Source: Albidovulum sediminis (GTDB lineage Bacteria > Pseudomonadota > Alphaproteobacteria > Rhodobacterales > Rhodobacteraceae). From it: 64,000 bases of DNA. The translations under genes were made by a program, and so were the position numbers. The notes under the pieces were generated by a model. The model was not told the origin of the DNA. It worked only from the letters and a program-made list of their open reading frames with translations, and did no database searches. The stretch is taken from NCBI RefSeq assembly GCF_025380365.1, contig NZ_JAOCQF010000001.1, forward strand, positions 1,476,245-1,540,244. Reading direction: 5' to 3'. Positions 7,962 through 17,585 of this stretch are shown here, piece by piece; the first letter of the stretch is position 1, and every line of letters begins with the position of its first letter.

Positions 7962-8936
7962 ATGGAGGCCCAGAAAATAGGCGCGCATAGTTTCCATGCG
8001 CATCAGGCGGGCTGGGAGGCCGCGGTGGACAACGAGAGGTCTGAACTTCGCTGGGGAGTCGAGCAACGCCTCGAGTTCATAGAGTTCCGCCTCTTCTGGG
8101 AGGGACATGTGAACCGAAGCGACCTGATGGAGCAGTTCGGGGTCTCGGTGAACCAGGCGTCCACCGACCTGAACCGCTACAACAGCTTCGCACCCGACAA
8201 CATGGTCTACGACAAGAGCGCACGGACCTACGTCCGTGGCCCCGCGTTCAAGCCCCGGTTCCTCGAACCCGACGCAAGCCGCTACCTCGCCCAGCTTCGG
8301 TCGGTAGCGGACGGGATCCTCGACCGCGAGGACGCGTGGATCGCCGATCTCCCGCCCTACGCCTCGGCCCCGACCCCGGTGCGCGGCGTCAATCCGGTGA
8401 CGCTCCGCTCCGTGGTCGGCGCCATCCGTCGCTCCGAGGCTATCGAGGTGAAGTACCAGCCCCTGTCCAGCCCGGACCCGCGCTGGAGGTGGATCGCGCC
8501 GCACGCCATCGCGTTCGACGGGTTTCGCTGGCACACGCGCGCGTTCTGCCTGACCGACAAAGCGTTCAAGGACTTCCTGCTTTCGCGAATACTGGAGATT
8601 CGCGGGTCGCGGATGAGCGAAGTGCCTTCAGGGCACGACGGCGACTGGAATACCGAAGTTACCCTGGAGATCGGGCCCCACCCCGCCCTGTCGGAAACTC
8701 AGGCAAAGGTCATCGCGCTTGACTACGGGATGCGCGGCGGCAAGGCGAAAATCAAGGTCCGACGTGCGCTGTTGTACTACGCGCTCAGGCGTCTCGGGCT
8801 CGATACTGATCCCGACGCAAGGAAGCCGCAGGATCAACAGATCGTGCTCTTGAACCGTGAGACACTTGGGGATTCAGCGCGATCGGCGTCGAACGCAGAT
8901 CTGAATACGACAGCAACACAAGACATTGTTCGGTAG
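7962..8936 (+). CDS. WYL-domain regulator, BrxR/CapW-like
   Basis: About 324 aa. An N-terminal winged helix (FWEGHVNRSDLMEQFGVSVN) is followed by a WYL ligand-binding domain with the signature segment IAPHAIAFDGFRWHTRAF and KDFLLSRI. A C-terminal dimerisation-type region completes it. The arrangement matches BrxR/CapW proteins, which repress phage-defence operons and release them on an unknown signal. Starts are uncertain: ATG at 7962 has a poor ribosome site, while a GTG at 8025 has GGGAGG five bases upstream and still keeps the whole DNA-binding domain. It is 69 bp after the ATPase-helicase and 14 bp before the UvrD gene, so it sits inside the operon it probably controls. Confidence 0.85.
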   Translation: MEAQKIGAHSFHAHQAGWEAAVDNERSELRWGVEQRLEFIEFRLFWEGHVNRSDLMEQFGVSVNQASTDLNRYNSFAPDNMVYDKSARTYVRGPAFKPRFLEPDASRYLAQLRSVADGILDREDAWIADLPPYASAPTPVRGVNPVTLRSVVGAIRRSEAIEVKYQPLSSPDPRWRWIAPHAIAFDGFRWHTRAFCLTDKAFKDFLLSRILEIRGSRMSEVPSGHDGDWNTEVTLEIGPHPALSETQAKVIALDYGMRGGKAKIKVRRALLYYALRRLGLDTDPDARKPQDQQIVLLNRETLGDSARSASNADLNTTATQDIVR

Positions 8937-8950
8937 GGAATTCTGTAGCC

Positions 8951-10825
8951 ATGAATATTGCTGGAAAAGCTCCGCTGGATACAGGCTGGGATGCAGATCA
9001 GCGCAAAGTGATCGAAGCAGATACGAACGCCCGACTTGCGGTTGAAGCGGGTCCCGGAACCGGAAAGACAGCCGTCGCCTGCGCGCGCCTCGCGCACCTG
9101 ATTAACGAAGAGGATATCGAGGCCAGCAATACCTGGATGATCAGCTTCACGCGGACAGCGGTGGCGGAAATCCGTGCACGGCTGCATTCCTACGTTGGCG
9201 ATGCATCCTTTGCCATCCGGATAGCGACCATCGACTCCCATGCGTGGTCCATCCACTCCGGGCACGACCCGAATGCGAGGCTGACCGGTTCCTACGAAGA
9301 GAACATTACCCGCGTCATCGAGCTGTTGAAGTCTGATGAGGATGTGGCAGACGAACTGGCGCAGATCGAGCACGTCGTCATTGACGAGGCACAGGACCTT
9401 GTTGGGCAGCGAGCGGATTTGATCGAGGCTCTGGTGAATCGGCTGCCTTCGGACTGCGGAGTCACGGTGTTCGCCGACGAGGCCCAGGCGATCTATGGCT
9501 TCTCCGACGACAGCATCGGACGTCGCAAGGGGGAAGCCTCAAAGCCTGGCATGCCGCTCCTCGACCGCTTGCGAGGCGTGAAGGCACTCGGCTTCACCAC
9601 TTTTGTCCTTAAGGAGATTTATCGCACGTCCTCCCCCGGGCTTCGCAAGATCTTCTCCGAGTTACGGAGTGATGTGCTCGACAAGCAGAAACACCGCGAC
9701 GGGTTGCACGGCCAGACAGCGGAGAGAATCCGGGCGCTGGCGGACCAGCAAGGGCTGAAGTGGACGCAAATGAAAGTTGCGGACTTCACGAGCGATGACC
9801 TCTTGCTCTTCCGAACTCGTGCTGAAGTCCTGATGGCATCGCAATTCTGTGCCCTTCCACATCGGCTGCGCCTGTCAGGATATGGGGTAACGCTGCCGGC
9901 ATGGCTGGCGATCTGTTTCGCGGATTTTGTTGATCCGTTTATTGCCGAACGACGCTTTCTGGATCTCTGGGCGGCGCGCATCGAGAACAAGGCTGCGCCG
10001 CATTATGGTCCAGCTGAAGCCTGGCAACACCTCATGCGCGTTGCCGGCCGCAAGGACGGCTCTGTTGATATGCAGAGGCTGAGAAGGCGCCTGGGCCAGA
10101 CCCGCCCCCCTGTCGAGTTGACGCTCCCCGAATACGGTCTCCACGGACCGATCGTCGGAACGATACATGCCAGCAAGGGTCGCGAGGCCAGCAACGTCGT
10201 TCTGCTGCTGCCGAACGGCGTGGAGTTCGAGAGCATCGAGGACGAAATAGAAGAAACGCGTGTGCTCTTTGTCGGAGCCACGCGTGCGCGCGCATCCCTG
10301 ATTGTCGGGGAGAGCCACGCGTTCAGAGCATCAACATTGGCATCAGGACGGGTTCATCGTTCGGCCAGAAACGGCAAATCGACGATGGTTGAGATCGGCC
10401 GTGATGGCGACATCACTGCGCGCGGTCTCGTCGGTCGCAATGAATTCAGCGCAGCCGACGCCGCGGCAGGACAGGCATTTCTCACCAAGGTCGCCGATGT
10501 CGTCACGACCTACAAGCTGGAAGCGGATGCCGATCTCGATTGGCGCTACAGGATCCGAGCTGGCAACGAGGGCCCTCGCGTCGGTGCCCTGTCGCGCAAC
10601 CTCACGTACGACCTGTGGGAGATACTGTCGAACAGGAACCAGAAGAAAAGCCACAGGCCGCCGGGCTACGTAAATCACGTCAGAGGTCAGGGCTGTGCAA
10701 CAATTGTCCTGAGTCCGGACGACAATGACCTCGAGACATTGAATGAACCATGGGCTTCCTCCGGTTTCATCCTGACGCCGAGAATTGCTGCGTTCCCCCC
10801 CTTCTTCTTTTCAGGCCGGAGGTAG
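8951..10825 (+). CDS. UvrD/Rep-like SF1 helicase
   Basis: A 624-aa SF1 ATPase. Visible motifs are Walker A EAGPGTGKTA near residue 35, motif Ia SFTRTAVAEIRARL, the Walker B VIDEAQDL near 143, motif III VFADEAQAIYGF, and in the C-terminal half TIHASKGREASNVVLLL with VGATRARASLIV. It would unwind or translocate along DNA using ATP. No nuclease domain is evident within it. ATG 8951 is preceded by AGGGAA. It ends 5 bp before drmA, indicating co-expression. UvrD-type helicases are not part of the canonical DISARM set, so its presence is one of the features that make this locus unusual. Confidence 0.88.
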   Translation: MNIAGKAPLDTGWDADQRKVIEADTNARLAVEAGPGTGKTAVACARLAHLINEEDIEASNTWMISFTRTAVAEIRARLHSYVGDASFAIRIATIDSHAWSIHSGHDPNARLTGSYEENITRVIELLKSDEDVADELAQIEHVVIDEAQDLVGQRADLIEALVNRLPSDCGVTVFADEAQAIYGFSDDSIGRRKGEASKPGMPLLDRLRGVKALGFTTFVLKEIYRTSSPGLRKIFSELRSDVLDKQKHRDGLHGQTAERIRALADQQGLKWTQMKVADFTSDDLLLFRTRAEVLMASQFCALPHRLRLSGYGVTLPAWLAICFADFVDPFIAERRFLDLWAARIENKAAPHYGPAEAWQHLMRVAGRKDGSVDMQRLRRRLGQTRPPVELTLPEYGLHGPIVGTIHASKGREASNVVLLLPNGVEFESIEDEIEETRVLFVGATRARASLIVGESHAFRASTLASGRVHRSARNGKSTMVEIGRDGDITARGLVGRNEFSAADAAAGQAFLTKVADVVTTYKLEADADLDWRYRIRAGNEGPRVGALSRNLTYDLWEILSNRNQKKSHRPPGYVNHVRGQGCATIVLSPDDNDLETLNEPWASSGFILTPRIAAFPPFFFSGRR

Positions 10826-10830
10826 CCGCA

Positions 10831-13800
10831 ATGCAGGACAAGTCACTCGATAGGGATACCGTCGCCTGTCGGCTTGCTGAGGATCTTATCGGGCCGCGTG
10901 CAGAGGACGAGGAACTGACGGCACGCCCGTCGGATGTCTACCTCACCGGCATCCTATGGCCCCAGCGTACGGCGATGTCGAGCGAGGATGATGAACGCCT
11001 CGGGACCGCGGGCGCTGGCTCGGGCGAGGAGAGCGACGGCGAGAACGATGCAGTCAGGACCGGCTCGATCCAGAAGCCCTCCGTGGCAGGCATATCATTC
11101 AGCGTTGTTGCGTCCATTGGTATCCCGCAAGTGCGGGTTACTTGCAGCTTCGCCACGTATCGGACCGAAAAGCGCGACGACGTCGACATCTGGGTCCGCC
11201 AACCGCACAGGGTTGAGATTCCAGTTCTTGATCTGCCGCCCGGCCCTACGCGTGAGCTTGCGCTTGCGGAACACGGTGACGGGCTGCCCAATGTCTCGCT
11301 CAGTGTCAGATGCATAAGTGCAGGTGGGCCCGTTCTCGTCACTCTCTCACTCGTGAATTCGATAGTCCCAGAACAGGGTCGAAACGAGATCGAGGCTGCG
11401 TCGCTGTTCCAGACGGCTCTTCGCGTCGAGCCCTGTGATGGCACTCTGCTGGTGCCGAAGCCCCCCCGGCGCGCGGCATCGCGGCATCAAGGGGGGGCCG
11501 ACGTGCCCGCCGCCGTGAGTGACGAGGAAAGCGGAGCTCTGCTGTACAGGAACGTGGCCGAGTTTGCCGTCGGACATGTCTGCTCCGCCGAGTGGGAATC
11601 CTTGGACCACGCAGCCGGAACCCGCCCCACTGCACGATGGGTCGGGACGACCTGGCTCCCTTCAGCGATCGTCGAGGGCGTCGATCCGAATGGCCACACA
11701 GTCTTTTCCGAGCTTGGCAAGGACAGCGGGGGTTTCGATCCGCTTTCGGCTGAGGCACTGGCCTGCGCCGATGCAGCGAACCTCGAACAGGGGCTGCAAC
11801 TTTTCTGCGATGCCTACGACCGTTGGATAAAATTGCAGCGGAAGCGCCTCGACGACACGTCGGACGTGGGATCAGAACTGAGAGCCGTGGCTGAGGCGCA
11901 TCTAGCCCAATGTGATCTGGCGCTTGGGCGTATGCGGGCATCGGTCGACCAGCTTGGCACCGATCCGCGCCTGCGCCGCGCTTTCCAGCTGGCAAACCTT
12001 GCCATGCATCTGCAGCATTCATGGGACAACTCAAAGAGCCGCCACGGCCCCCTGCGCTGGCGCCCGTTCCAGCTGGGGTTCCTGCTCCTCAGTGCACCAT
12101 CCTCGGTCATCCGTGATCACATGCACCGGGGCGTCATGGACCTCCTCTGGTTTCCCACCGGCGGTGGCAAGACCGAGGCATACCTCGCGCTGATCGCGTG
12201 CATCGCCGTGTATCGTCGGCTCTCGGATGATCCGAGTGACCACAGCGGTGTCTGTGCCCTCATGCGCTACACGCTGCGACTTCTCACGACCCAGCAGTTC
12301 GCACGCTCTGCCGCGATGATCGTGGCCTTGGAGGCGATACGCTCTGGTCGCGAGTCGGCACCCGACGGCTTGCCGCTTCAAGGTGACGAACCTTTCTCTA
12401 TCGGCCTTTGGGTCGGAGGGGACGCTACTCCCAACAAGCGTGCCGACGCATTCGCTTCCCTCCGAGGGTCTTCGGAGGTGGCTTCGCCAAAACAGCTCGC
12501 CCGCTGTCCAGCCTGTGGCGAGAAACTGACCTGGTCGATGGCGAGCGCCACTTCACCCGTTGATGCCGAATGCACGAACAGCACGTGCAAGATGCACGGA
12601 AGACTACCTGTCTTCACTGTGGACGAGGATGTCTACGACAACCGGCCGACGTTGCTCATTGGAACTGCCGACAAGTTCGCTCAGATCGTCCGCGAGAAGA
12701 GAACCAACGGCCTGCTTGGAGTTTCGGATGGCTCTCCACCTGACCTCATCATCCAGGACGAGCTGCACCTAATCTCCGGGCCTCTGGGGACGATCGCGGG
12801 CGCATATGAGGCGGCATTCGACCTGATGTTCGCCGTGCGCGGACACCGGGCAAAGGTCATTGGCTCGACCGCTACGATCCGCAGAGCTTCGGAGCAGGTG
12901 CTGGCCCTTTTCGATCGCGAAGCATTCCAATTCCCACCGCCAGCGATAGATCACGACGATTCCGGTTTCGCGGTTCGTGATCGGCGGCCGAAGGCTGTGG
13001 GGAGACGCTATCTCGGTGTCACAACGGCCGGTCGATCGGCAAAGTTCACGTTGCAGGCAGTTGCGGGCTCCCTGCTGCAAACGGCGTTCGGGGCATTCAG
13101 CGATGATGTTCGCCGGGATGCCTACTGGACGCTCGTCGGGTACTTCAACTCGCTTCGCGAGCTTGGAGGTGCGCTCGTCCTCATGCAGGACGACGTAACC
13201 GACAGCATCGCGCTCTACGCTGATGCTCGCGCCGAGGAGAGAAGACCCCTCAGCAACGTCGAGGAACTGACATCCCGGCGAACGCAGGAAGAAATCCGCG
13301 GAATGCTCGACCTGCTCGACATCAAGGTCGGTTTCCCTGGCGCTGTTGATGCCGTTCTCGCGACCAACATGGTCAGCGTCGGCGTGGACATTTCGCGGCT
13401 GGGACTGATGCTGGTCAACGGACAACCCAAGACCATCGCCGAGTACATCCAGTCGACCAGCCGCGTCGGGCGGGGAGACGTCAGCGGCCTTGTCGTCTCG
13501 GTTCTCAACAACGCGAAGGCGCGCGACCGTTCTCATTTCGAGACGTTCTGCAGCTGGCACCGCACGCTCTACAGGGATGTTGAGGCGACCAGCGTTACTC
13601 CCTTCGCGTCACGGGCTCGCGACAGGGCGCTGCATGCGGCACTGGTTGCCGCAGTGCGCCACCTTGTTCCCGACATGCTCGACTCTCCCAGCATGGACGA
13701 CGACGCGGAAGATCTGGCGATGGACCTCATCGACCTGCTCGTCGAGCGGGCGAAGCGGGTCGATCCGGAAGAGACTGCAGTCCGAAGAGAGCTTGAGCGC

Positions 13801-14025
13801 CGTCTCGACACATGGCGGGCAAGGTCCCCCACAGTTTACTGGAGTGACCACAAGGGAGGGAAATCCCTTCTCCAGAGTGCCGAGCGCGCTGCCGCTCGCC
13901 GGGCCGCCGGCCGCGACGCCGGTGCCGCCTGGCCCACCCTCAACTCCATGCGGACCGTCGAGGCTGGAACTCCCTTCAGGATGGCCCCTGTCCTCAGGGC
14001 AAAGGATGATACGCATGAAGAATGA
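10831..14025 (+). CDS. drmA: DISARM-type helicase DrmA
   Basis: A 1064-aa protein. The helicase core has LLWFPTGGGKTEAYLAL (Walker A near residue 441), a four-cysteine cluster (CPACGEKLTW...C...C) inserted before motif II, IIQDELHLISGPLGT near 641, GSTATI, and STSRVGRG near 873. The QDELHLI and SGPLGT text and the inserted zinc cluster are characteristic of DrmA, which with DrmB forms the core of DISARM and blocks incoming phage DNA. Start: ATG 10831 with GGAGGT seven bases upstream; an upstream in-frame ATG at 10750 lies inside the preceding gene. The gene overlaps drmB by 11 bp. Identification is strong; the partners present are not those of standard DISARM. Confidence 0.9.
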   Translation: MQDKSLDRDTVACRLAEDLIGPRAEDEELTARPSDVYLTGILWPQRTAMSSEDDERLGTAGAGSGEESDGENDAVRTGSIQKPSVAGISFSVVASIGIPQVRVTCSFATYRTEKRDDVDIWVRQPHRVEIPVLDLPPGPTRELALAEHGDGLPNVSLSVRCISAGGPVLVTLSLVNSIVPEQGRNEIEAASLFQTALRVEPCDGTLLVPKPPRRAASRHQGGADVPAAVSDEESGALLYRNVAEFAVGHVCSAEWESLDHAAGTRPTARWVGTTWLPSAIVEGVDPNGHTVFSELGKDSGGFDPLSAEALACADAANLEQGLQLFCDAYDRWIKLQRKRLDDTSDVGSELRAVAEAHLAQCDLALGRMRASVDQLGTDPRLRRAFQLANLAMHLQHSWDNSKSRHGPLRWRPFQLGFLLLSAPSSVIRDHMHRGVMDLLWFPTGGGKTEAYLALIACIAVYRRLSDDPSDHSGVCALMRYTLRLLTTQQFARSAAMIVALEAIRSGRESAPDGLPLQGDEPFSIGLWVGGDATPNKRADAFASLRGSSEVASPKQLARCPACGEKLTWSMASATSPVDAECTNSTCKMHGRLPVFTVDEDVYDNRPTLLIGTADKFAQIVREKRTNGLLGVSDGSPPDLIIQDELHLISGPLGTIAGAYEAAFDLMFAVRGHRAKVIGSTATIRRASEQVLALFDREAFQFPPPAIDHDDSGFAVRDRRPKAVGRRYLGVTTAGRSAKFTLQAVAGSLLQTAFGAFSDDVRRDAYWTLVGYFNSLRELGGALVLMQDDVTDSIALYADARAEERRPLSNVEELTSRRTQEEIRGMLDLLDIKVGFPGAVDAVLATNMVSVGVDISRLGLMLVNGQPKTIAEYIQSTSRVGRGDVSGLVVSVLNNAKARDRSHFETFCSWHRTLYRDVEATSVTPFASRARDRALHAALVAAVRHLVPDMLDSPSMDDDAEDLAMDLIDLLVERAKRVDPEETAVRRELERRLDTWRARSPTVYWSDHKGGKSLLQSAERAAARRAAGRDAGAAWPTLNSMRTVEAGTPFRMAPVLRAKDDTHEE

Positions 14026-15874
14026 CCTTCAGGATTTGCGTCGCAGCGCAGTCGTTTCGACATTTGGCCCCGGCTCGGTGGTGGATTTCAGGGCGGGTGG
14101 AGGAGCTGTTTCGGGTATCGCAGCGGGCCTGGAGGAATGGGATCGCTCATTCCCCCCGGCTGGTCTTGCCCACCCGCAGGTCATCCGTGAGACACGCTTG
14201 CAGAAGAAGCTGGGCGTGAAGGGATTCAGGACACCCCCTGTGACGCTGGAGCGGGGAAAGGATGACGATCCGGATACCCGGCGTCTCGTCGCCGTGCGCT
14301 TCCCGAAATGGCTGCAGTGTCCCGGCTGCGATGTCGTCAGGCCGGAACGGCGATGGAAGAACGATCCGGGCAAAGCCTATCGCTACTGCGCTACGTGCAC
14401 GGAAAAATCCCATGGTGACAGCAAGGTCTTCGTCATCCCCGTCCGCTTCGTAATGGCCTGCAAGCATGGCCACGTCGACGAGTTCCCCTGGGACTGGTGG
14501 GTGGGGCACAAGCCGGATTGCACGGTTTCGAAGCGTGACAATGCGGAGCGTCATCCCGGCCTGATCCTGCGGTCCGAGAAACCCGGCCTTGCCGGCCTCA
14601 TCCTCAGTTGCCCCAAGTGCGGCGCGCGTCGGTCGATGGACGGCGTTTTCTCGAAGAAGACCTGGGAACGTGGGCCGAAATGCCGGGGGCACAGACCTTG
14701 GCTGGCCGATGGCGATGAAACTTGCGGCAAGGAGCAGTACGCGGTGCAGCGAGGTGCGTCCAACCTCTACTTTGCCGTGACGGAGTCAGCCCTCAGCATC
14801 CCGCCCTGGTCCGACCGTCTTCAGGAAGTTCTGGGCGACTGGTGGAGTTCCCTGACGAATCTCGATGACCTGTCCAAGCTTGAGGAATACATCGGATTCC
14901 TGGCTAAAGGTGACCTGGAGAGCATCCTGAAGGAGCTCGAGATGTCACCTGCCGAACTGGCAGAGGCGATCCGTGCGCGCCTCAAGTCATACGGACAGAT
15001 GCGGACCGACGACCTGCGTCCGGCAGAATACCGACAATTCGTCACGGAGCCTGGTCGGAGTCGGACCCCCGACATCGACTTCGAAACCCGAAGAGAAACT
15101 GTATCTCCTGATATAGCTCGCTGGATCTTCAGAGTTGTACGGGCTGTCCGCCTTCGCGAGGTGCGTGCCATCAAGGGATTCACCCGGATCAATCCGCCTG
15201 GGGATCCCGACTCACCCGAAGTGGCACGGCTCTCCAAGGCTCCGCTTGAGTGGCTGCCGGCGATTGAAGTTCGAGGCGAAGGCATCTTCCTCGCACTGAA
15301 CGAGGAACGGCTGGCGACGTGGGAAGCCCGACCTGACGTCATCGCGCGCGTATCCGAGTGCGAGACGCGACACCAGGCGGACTGGAAGGAGCGCTATGGC
15401 GACGATGCAAAGCCGCCGCAGGCGAGTACCCCGCGTTACATGCTCTGTCACACCCTCGCGCACGCGCTCATGCGTCAACTGACGCTTGAGTGCGGATACT
15501 CCTCCGCGTCCCTTCAGGAGAGGATCTATGCCGGGACGGGCGATGAGCAGATGGCTGGACTTCTGATCTATACCGCAACACCGGACTCCGATGGAACGCT
15601 CGGCGGGCTCGAACGGCAGGGAAAGGCGGGGCGCATCGAGGGCATCCTGCAACGTGCTATAGACGCGATCGAGTGGTGCTCATCCGATCCGCTCTGCATC
15701 ACGGATATGATGGGAGCGATCAACAGCTACTCCCATTCGGTCTGCCACGCATGCTGCCTTGCTCCCGAGACATCATGTGAGGCCTTCAACAGCTTCCTTG
15801 ACCGCGCGCTGCTGACCGGGGACGGGACGGGTTCGGGGCTCGGATACTTCGAAGACATGCTTCGGAGAAGCTGA
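14015..15874 (+). CDS. drmB: DISARM protein DrmB (DUF1998)
   Basis: A 619-aa protein. The N-terminus RRSAVVSTFGPGSVVDFR is the usual DrmB opening. Two zinc-type clusters follow (CPGCDVV...CATC near residue 105-135 and CPKCGARRS near 200). The C-terminal DUF1998 part has LCHTLAHALMRQL, YTATPDSDGTLGG and SYSHSVCHACC with several Cys. DrmB is the obligate partner of DrmA; the pair loads on DNA ends. ATG 14015 is best placed relative to AAGG; ATG 14006 is the alternative. The open frame extends far upstream into drmA, but that part is a shadow. Its stop overlaps the next start by one base (TGATG). Confidence 0.9.
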   Translation: MKNDLQDLRRSAVVSTFGPGSVVDFRAGGGAVSGIAAGLEEWDRSFPPAGLAHPQVIRETRLQKKLGVKGFRTPPVTLERGKDDDPDTRRLVAVRFPKWLQCPGCDVVRPERRWKNDPGKAYRYCATCTEKSHGDSKVFVIPVRFVMACKHGHVDEFPWDWWVGHKPDCTVSKRDNAERHPGLILRSEKPGLAGLILSCPKCGARRSMDGVFSKKTWERGPKCRGHRPWLADGDETCGKEQYAVQRGASNLYFAVTESALSIPPWSDRLQEVLGDWWSSLTNLDDLSKLEEYIGFLAKGDLESILKELEMSPAELAEAIRARLKSYGQMRTDDLRPAEYRQFVTEPGRSRTPDIDFETRRETVSPDIARWIFRVVRAVRLREVRAIKGFTRINPPGDPDSPEVARLSKAPLEWLPAIEVRGEGIFLALNEERLATWEARPDVIARVSECETRHQADWKERYGDDAKPPQASTPRYMLCHTLAHALMRQLTLECGYSSASLQERIYAGTGDEQMAGLLIYTATPDSDGTLGGLERQGKAGRIEGILQRAIDAIEWCSSDPLCITDMMGAINSYSHSVCHACCLAPETSCEAFNSFLDRALLTGDGTGSGLGYFEDMLRRS

Positions 15875-17559
15875 TGGCGGTGCTCTGGCCAAGGAAACTC
15901 CCCCGCTCGGTCCTCGATGACCCCAGACGCCGGGCTGAGGTTCGCGTTTACGATCGCCTCGCTGACGTCCTCGACGACAGTTTTCATGTCTTCTACTCGA
16001 GCCCCTGGCTGGGCACTGACAATCTGGGTAACGAGAGGGACGGTGAATGCGATTTCCTGATCGCGCACCCCATCCATGGCATTCTCGCCATCGAGGTAAA
16101 GGGCGGGAAGGAAATCTCGTTCGATCCGAGGGACGGTCAGTGGCGCAGCACGGATCACGGCGGTTTCGTCCACAAGATCAAGGATCCGGTGGCACAGGCG
16201 CGAAGCGCAAAGCATGAGATCCTGAAGCGGCTCAACGAGTCAGCAAGATGGCCCAAGCGCTTCATTCATTCTGCCCATGGAGTGATCTTCCCCGGTACAG
16301 GCTCGCCTCCCGGCAACCTCGGAGCTGATCGCCCGGCCTCGATCTTCTGTTGTTCGCGCCAGTTGCAGCATGGACTTCGCGGATGGTTGGATGACCGACT
16401 GAAGGCAGGGAAACGGCCAGACAATTGCGAGGCTCTGGGCCACGACGGCATCGCCGCGCTGGAAAGGCTGCTGGCGCATCCTTTCAAGCTCAGCTTCCGC
16501 ATCGGCGCTGCTCTTGCAGAGGCCGACACGGAGTTCCGCGTTCTTGAACCGTCCCAGTACCATATCCTCGACGTCATCGCCGATATCCCCCGGGCGCTCA
16601 TCCGGGGAGGCGCAGGGACTGGCAAAACGGTGGTGGCAATCGAGGAAGCGATCAGGTCTGCCGCGGCTGGACGGAAGACCCTTCTGACCTGTCACAGTCG
16701 GCCGCTCACAACGAACCTCGAGCGGAAGCTGAGGGGCGTCCAGAACCTTACGGTGGCCGGATTTCACGCTCTGTGTGGGCGCATCTCGCATCAGGCTGGT
16801 GTTCCGCCACCTTCCAATATCAGTGAGCAGGAACTTTATGAAACAGCGCTTCCCCACGCGCTCTACCGCGCGGTGGAGTTTCAGCCTGCACTCAGGTGGG
16901 ACACGATCATTGTCGACGAAGGCCAGGACTTCAGCGCCGACTGGTGGATCGCAATAGATGCCTGCCTGACCCATGGTGGACACCTTCGTGTGTTCATGGA
17001 CAGCAACCAGAGGGTCTACGAGAGCGCGGGGGTTAGCGTTCACGACCTGAGTGTCATTCCGGTTCGGCTTTCTCGGAACCTCCGAAACACAAAGAACATC
17101 CACAATGCCGCTTCAGTGCATTATTCCGGTCCCGAGATAGTCGCAGATGGACCCGATGGTCTCGCTGTCTCGTGGGTCACTGCCGAGAATGCTGATCAAA
17201 AGATCGAAGCCGCATACAGGGAGCTTAGACGGCTCGTATTCAATGAGGAAGTCGCTCCTGGCGACATAGCCGTGCTTGTCAACGGACCAGCCGCCCGAAC
17301 CAGTTTCGTCGAAAGAAGCAGCGGGACCAGCATCCCACTCACAGATGCAGAAACGATGGCGCTCGAGGATGTGGTGGTGGATACGGTGCGGCGGTTCAAG
17401 GGTCTGGAGCGCCCGGCAATAATCCTGATTGCGAGCGGCGATGAAATGGACCACCGCGAGCTGGCCTATGTCGCGTTCTCTCGTGCGCGGGCCTACCTTT
17501 GCATCGTGTCATCCCGAGGGGAGGCCAAGTGGCTGTCGGAAGGGTTGCCGGATACCTGA
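15874..17559 (+). CDS. NERD nuclease fused to UvrD-like helicase
   Basis: A 561-aa protein. Residues 20-125 form a NERD nuclease-related domain with the PD-(D/E)xK pattern ECDFLI (D60) and LAIEVKGG (E74, K76). From about 240 an SF1 ATPase follows: IRGGAGTGKTVV, VDEGQDFSADWW near 347, VDTVRRFKGLE and LAYVAFSRARAYL. Start and drmB stop share one base, implying translational coupling. It occupies the position where DISARM operons usually carry drmC (phospholipase D), so it may be the effector nuclease here; that replacement is an inference. It ends 26 bp before the convergent methyltransferase gene. Confidence 0.88.
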   Translation: MAVLWPRKLPRSVLDDPRRRAEVRVYDRLADVLDDSFHVFYSSPWLGTDNLGNERDGECDFLIAHPIHGILAIEVKGGKEISFDPRDGQWRSTDHGGFVHKIKDPVAQARSAKHEILKRLNESARWPKRFIHSAHGVIFPGTGSPPGNLGADRPASIFCCSRQLQHGLRGWLDDRLKAGKRPDNCEALGHDGIAALERLLAHPFKLSFRIGAALAEADTEFRVLEPSQYHILDVIADIPRALIRGGAGTGKTVVAIEEAIRSAAAGRKTLLTCHSRPLTTNLERKLRGVQNLTVAGFHALCGRISHQAGVPPPSNISEQELYETALPHALYRAVEFQPALRWDTIIVDEGQDFSADWWIAIDACLTHGGHLRVFMDSNQRVYESAGVSVHDLSVIPVRLSRNLRNTKNIHNAASVHYSGPEIVADGPDGLAVSWVTAENADQKIEAAYRELRRLVFNEEVAPGDIAVLVNGPAARTSFVERSSGTSIPLTDAETMALEDVVVDTVRRFKGLERPAIILIASGDEMDHRELAYVAFSRARAYLCIVSSRGEAKWLSEGLPDT

Positions 17560-17585
17560 GATCGCAGGTTGAATGATCACCAGGA

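Noticed and set aside
13490-14014. N-terminal extension of drmB
   Set aside because: The frame is open upstream only as a shadow of drmA; DrmB-like sequence starts at RRSAVVSTFGPGS just after 14015.
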